Shown one piece after another: positions 43,225 to 45,646 of a stretch of DNA of 45,646 bases; within the stretch, counting starts at the first letter, position 1, and each line of letters begins with the position of its first letter. Made by a program: the position numbers and the translations under genes. This DNA is from Mycobacterium sp. D16R12 (GTDB lineage Bacteria > Actinomycetota > Actinomycetes > Mycobacteriales > Mycobacteriaceae). The stretch covers positions 1 through 45,646 of the forward strand of contig NZ_MAFC01000014.1 of the NCBI RefSeq assembly GCF_002013465.1. Direction: 5' to 3'. The notes beneath the pieces were generated by a model, which saw only the letters and a list, made by a program, of their open reading frames with translations, was not told the origin of the DNA and did not search any database.

Positions 43225-45646
43225 GTGAGCACCGCGACGATCATTCTCGGAGTTATCGGCGTCACCTACAGCCTGGTTGCCTGGGGCTCATTCTTCGGCG
43301 GCGTCGTCAAGATGCTCCGCGTCATCCTCTCCGGTCAGCCGGACGGCACCCGCTGGCGTCCGATCGTCCCGCGCGTCAAGACCGTCATCGTCGAGGTGGT
43401 CGCACACACCCGGATGAACAAGTTCCGCACCGTCGGCTGGGCGCACTGGCTGGTGATGGTCGGCTTCCTGGGCGGCTTCCTGCACTACTTCGAGTCGTAC
43501 GGTCAGACCTTCAACCCCGAATTCCACTGGCCTTTCTTCGGCGCCAGCTTCGCTTGGGAACTCTGGATCGAATTTCTCGGCGTCGGCACCATCATCGGTA
43601 TCACCACCATGATCGTGATTCGGCAGCTCAATCACCCGCGCAAACCCGAGCGACTATCGCGGTTCGGGGGCTCCAACTTCATCGCCGCCTACACCATCGA
43701 AATGGTCGTGCTCAGCGAGGGCATGGGCATGCTTCTGGTGAAATCCGCCAAGATTGCGACCTACCACCACACAAACCCCTTCTCGGATCCCATCAGCTCA
43801 CAGTTGGCGAAGCTGCTGCCGGAAAGCCCCCTGCTGGTATCGGCTTTCTCACTCTCTGTGATGTTCTTCGGCGGCCTGTTCCTGCTCCTCGTCGGACGCA
43901 ATCTGGTCTGGGGTGTGGCGTGGCACCGCTTCGCGGCCTTCTTCAACATCTACTTCAAGCGCAATGCCGACGGCAGCGTCGCGCTGGGCGCGGCCAAGCC
44001 GATGATGTCCGGCGGCAAGGTCCTGGAAATGGAGAGCGCCGACCCCGACGTCGACGCCTTCGGCGCCGGCAAGGTCGAGGACTTCAGCTGGAAGGACCTG
44101 CTGGACATCACGACGTGTACCGAGTGCGGTCGCTGCCAGAGCCAGTGCCCCGCCTGGAACACCGGCAAGCCGCTGTCCCCCAAGCTGCTGATCACCTCGC
44201 TGCGCGACCACACCTATGCCAAGGCGCCATACCTGCTGGCCGGTGAGGACAAGTCCAAGCTGAGCGAGGCCGAGATCGCCGAGGGCGAGCGCCAGCTGGT
44301 CGGCGGCGAGGGTGCCGTGATCGATCACGAGGTGCTGTGGAGCTGCACCACCTGCGGTGCGTGCGTCGAGCAGTGCCCCGTCGATATCGAGCACGTGGAC
44401 CACATCATCGACATGCGCCGCTACCAGGTGCTCATCGAATCGGAATTCCCCGGCGAGCTCGCGGGTCTGTTCAAGAACCTGGAGAACAAGGGCAATCCGT
44501 GGGGCCAGAACTCCAAGGACCGCCTCAACTGGATTGACGAGGTCGACTTCGACGTCCCGGTCTTCGGTCAGGACGTGGACAGCTTCGCCGACTTCGAATA
44601 CTTGTTCTGGGTGGGCTGCGCGGGTGCCTACGAGGACCGCGCGAAGAAGACCACCAAGGCCGTCGCCGAGCTGCTCGCCCTCGCCGGAACCAAGTTCCTG
44701 GTGCTCGGCGCAGACGAGACGTGCACCGGCGACTCCGCCCGCCGCGCCGGAAACGAGTTCCTGTTCCAGCAGCTGGCCATGCAGAACATCGAGCTCCTCA
44801 ATTCGGTGTTCGAGGGTGTGGAGCAGAAGCAGCGCAAGATCGTGGTGACCTGTGCGCACTGCTTCAACGCACTCGGCAATGAGTATCCGCAGGTCGGTGG
44901 CGACTACCAGGTGGTGCACCACACGCAGCTGTTGAACCGGCTGGTGCGCGACAAGAAGCTGGTGCCCGTGGCGCCGGTCTCACAAGATGTCACCTACCAC
45001 GACCCGTGCTACCTGGGTCGCCACAACAAGGTGTACACCGCCCCGCGTGAACTGATCGGCGCCTCGGGCGCCGCGTTAACTGAAATGCCAAGGCACGGAG
45101 AGCGTTCCATGTGCTGCGGGGCCGGCGGTGCCCGCATGTGGATGGAAGAGCAGCTGGGCAAGCGCATCAATATGGATCGCGTTGACGAGGCCCTGGCCAC
45201 GCCCGCATCCAAGATCGCGACCGGCTGCCCGTTCTGCCGCGTGATGCTGACCGACGGTGTGACCGCGCGCGAAGATTCCGCGGCCGTGGAGGTCGTCGAC
45301 GTCGCGCAGCTGCTGCTCGAATCCGTGGGCCGCACCGACGAGATCCGGAAGGCGTTGCCCACCAAGGGTACTGCCGCTGCCGCGGCAGCCGAGAGGGCTG
45401 CCACCAAGGCTGCAGAGCCAGAACCTGTTGTCGCCGAGGAAGAAGCGGCGGAAGCCGAAACCGTTCAGGCCTCCGCACCCACGGCCGATGCCAAGCCCAT
45501 CACAGGGCTGGGCATGGCGGGTGGCGCTAAGCGCCCAGGAGCCAAGAGCAGTGCCGCCCCGGCCACCGAAGCAGCGGCCGCACCCGCCGCTCCCGTCAAG
45601 GGACTCGGCATGGCTGGGGGCGCCAAGCGCCCCGGAGCCAAGAAGG
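43225..45646 (+). CDS. etfD: EtfD-type membrane iron-sulfur reductase, C-terminus beyond window
   Basis: At least 807 residues, still open at the window edge. The N-terminal part (about 1-235) has five to six membrane helices like the gamma subunit of nitrate reductase. Two [4Fe-4S] motifs follow: CTECGRCQSQCP from C298 and CTTCGACVEQCP from C374. Two CCG-type domains contain CAHCFNALGNEYP, CYLGRHN, CCGAGGARMW and CPFC, as in heterodisulfide reductase and GlpC. The likely orthologue Rv0338c (EtfD) passes electrons from ETF to menaquinone during fatty-acid oxidation. The tail after about residue 710 is Ala/Glu-rich and carries a repeat. Confidence 0.92.
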   Translation, partial: MSTATIILGVIGVTYSLVAWGSFFGGVVKMLRVILSGQPDGTRWRPIVPRVKTVIVEVVAHTRMNKFRTVGWAHWLVMVGFLGGFLHYFESYGQTFNPEFHWPFFGASFAWELWIEFLGVGTIIGITTMIVIRQLNHPRKPERLSRFGGSNFIAAYTIEMVVLSEGMGMLLVKSAKIATYHHTNPFSDPISSQLAKLLPESPLLVSAFSLSVMFFGGLFLLLVGRNLVWGVAWHRFAAFFNIYFKRNADGSVALGAAKPMMSGGKVLEMESADPDVDAFGAGKVEDFSWKDLLDITTCTECGRCQSQCPAWNTGKPLSPKLLITSLRDHTYAKAPYLLAGEDKSKLSEAEIAEGERQLVGGEGAVIDHEVLWSCTTCGACVEQCPVDIEHVDHIIDMRRYQVLIESEFPGELAGLFKNLENKGNPWGQNSKDRLNWIDEVDFDVPVFGQDVDSFADFEYLFWVGCAGAYEDRAKKTTKAVAELLALAGTKFLVLGADETCTGDSARRAGNEFLFQQLAMQNIELLNSVFEGVEQKQRKIVVTCAHCFNALGNEYPQVGGDYQVVHHTQLLNRLVRDKKLVPVAPVSQDVTYHDPCYLGRHNKVYTAPRELIGASGAALTEMPRHGERSMCCGAGGARMWMEEQLGKRINMDRVDEALATPASKIATGCPFCRVMLTDGVTAREDSAAVEVVDVAQLLLESVGRTDEIRKALPTKGTAAAAAAERAATKAAEPEPVVAEEEAAEAETVQASAPTADAKPITGLGMAGGAKRPGAKSSAAPATEAAAAPAAPVKGLGMAGGAKRPGAKK
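45505..45642 (+). repeat. Repeated GLGMAGGAKRPGAK motif in the EtfD tail
   Basis: The 14-residue motif GLGMAGGAKRPGAK is encoded at 45505-45546 and again, exactly at protein level, at 45601-45642. The copies differ at several third codon positions, so the peptide rather than the DNA is conserved. An Ala-rich spacer separates them. More copies may follow past the edge. Confidence 0.85.

Overview
This is a high-GC actinobacterial chromosome segment with dense, often overlapping genes. Gene content and order point to a mycobacterium. The window holds the iniB-iniA-iniC operon, an IniR-type ATPase regulator, an MmpS/MmpL pair, dnaK-grpE-dnaJ-hspR with HspR inverted repeats, a two-domain flavohaemoglobin, a fused membrane/[4Fe-4S] EtfD-type reductase and a class II aldolase. 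As I recall it, the order is close to a segment of the M. tuberculosis map (roughly Rv0338c to Rv0385). A fast-growing species of the abscessus/chelonae group is my best guess, but this was not tested. I saw no tRNA, rRNA, CRISPR array, insertion sequence or phage gene.

Layout. 1-8756: an Ala-rich secreted coiled-coil protein (cut by the window edge), a small membrane protein, fba facing a DedA protein, a GH76-like hydrolase with a thioesterase, and an overlapping chain SDR-pyrE-lipoprotein-TrmH. 8858-12123: mmpS-mmpL. 12120-18010: a Rv0383c-like protein, clpB behind an HspR site, four SRPBCC domains in three genes, and a relic of a TetR regulator. 18054-23420: flavohaemoglobin, then the dnaK heat-shock operon. 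23743-28090: a secreted protein, a CcdA/TlpA pair, an F420-type oxidoreductase and small membrane proteins with Thr/Pro-rich tails. 28168-34236: iniB-iniA-iniC followed by two duplicated secreted proteins. 34491-37920: a DsbA-CcdA-BlaI-M56-DoxX cassette. 37917-43063: an IniB-like protein, a membrane-anchored Hsp70-like protein and iniR. 43225 to the end: etfD, cut by the window edge.

How the parts fit. HspR, encoded at the end of the dnaK operon, probably represses both that operon and clpB through CTTGAGT-type inverted repeats. IniR probably acts on two promoter regions that share a TTAGGGG(A/G)T(G) box: the one before iniB and the bidirectional one between the IniB-like and Hsp70-like genes. 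The most novel element is the cassette inserted between the two halves of the ini locus. It couples a periplasmic thiol-disulfide pathway (DsbA, CcdA, DoxX) to a BlaI-type repressor and an M56 protease. It sits behind three evenly spaced copies of a 19-bp operator and looks like a self-contained, proteolysis-switched envelope redox response.
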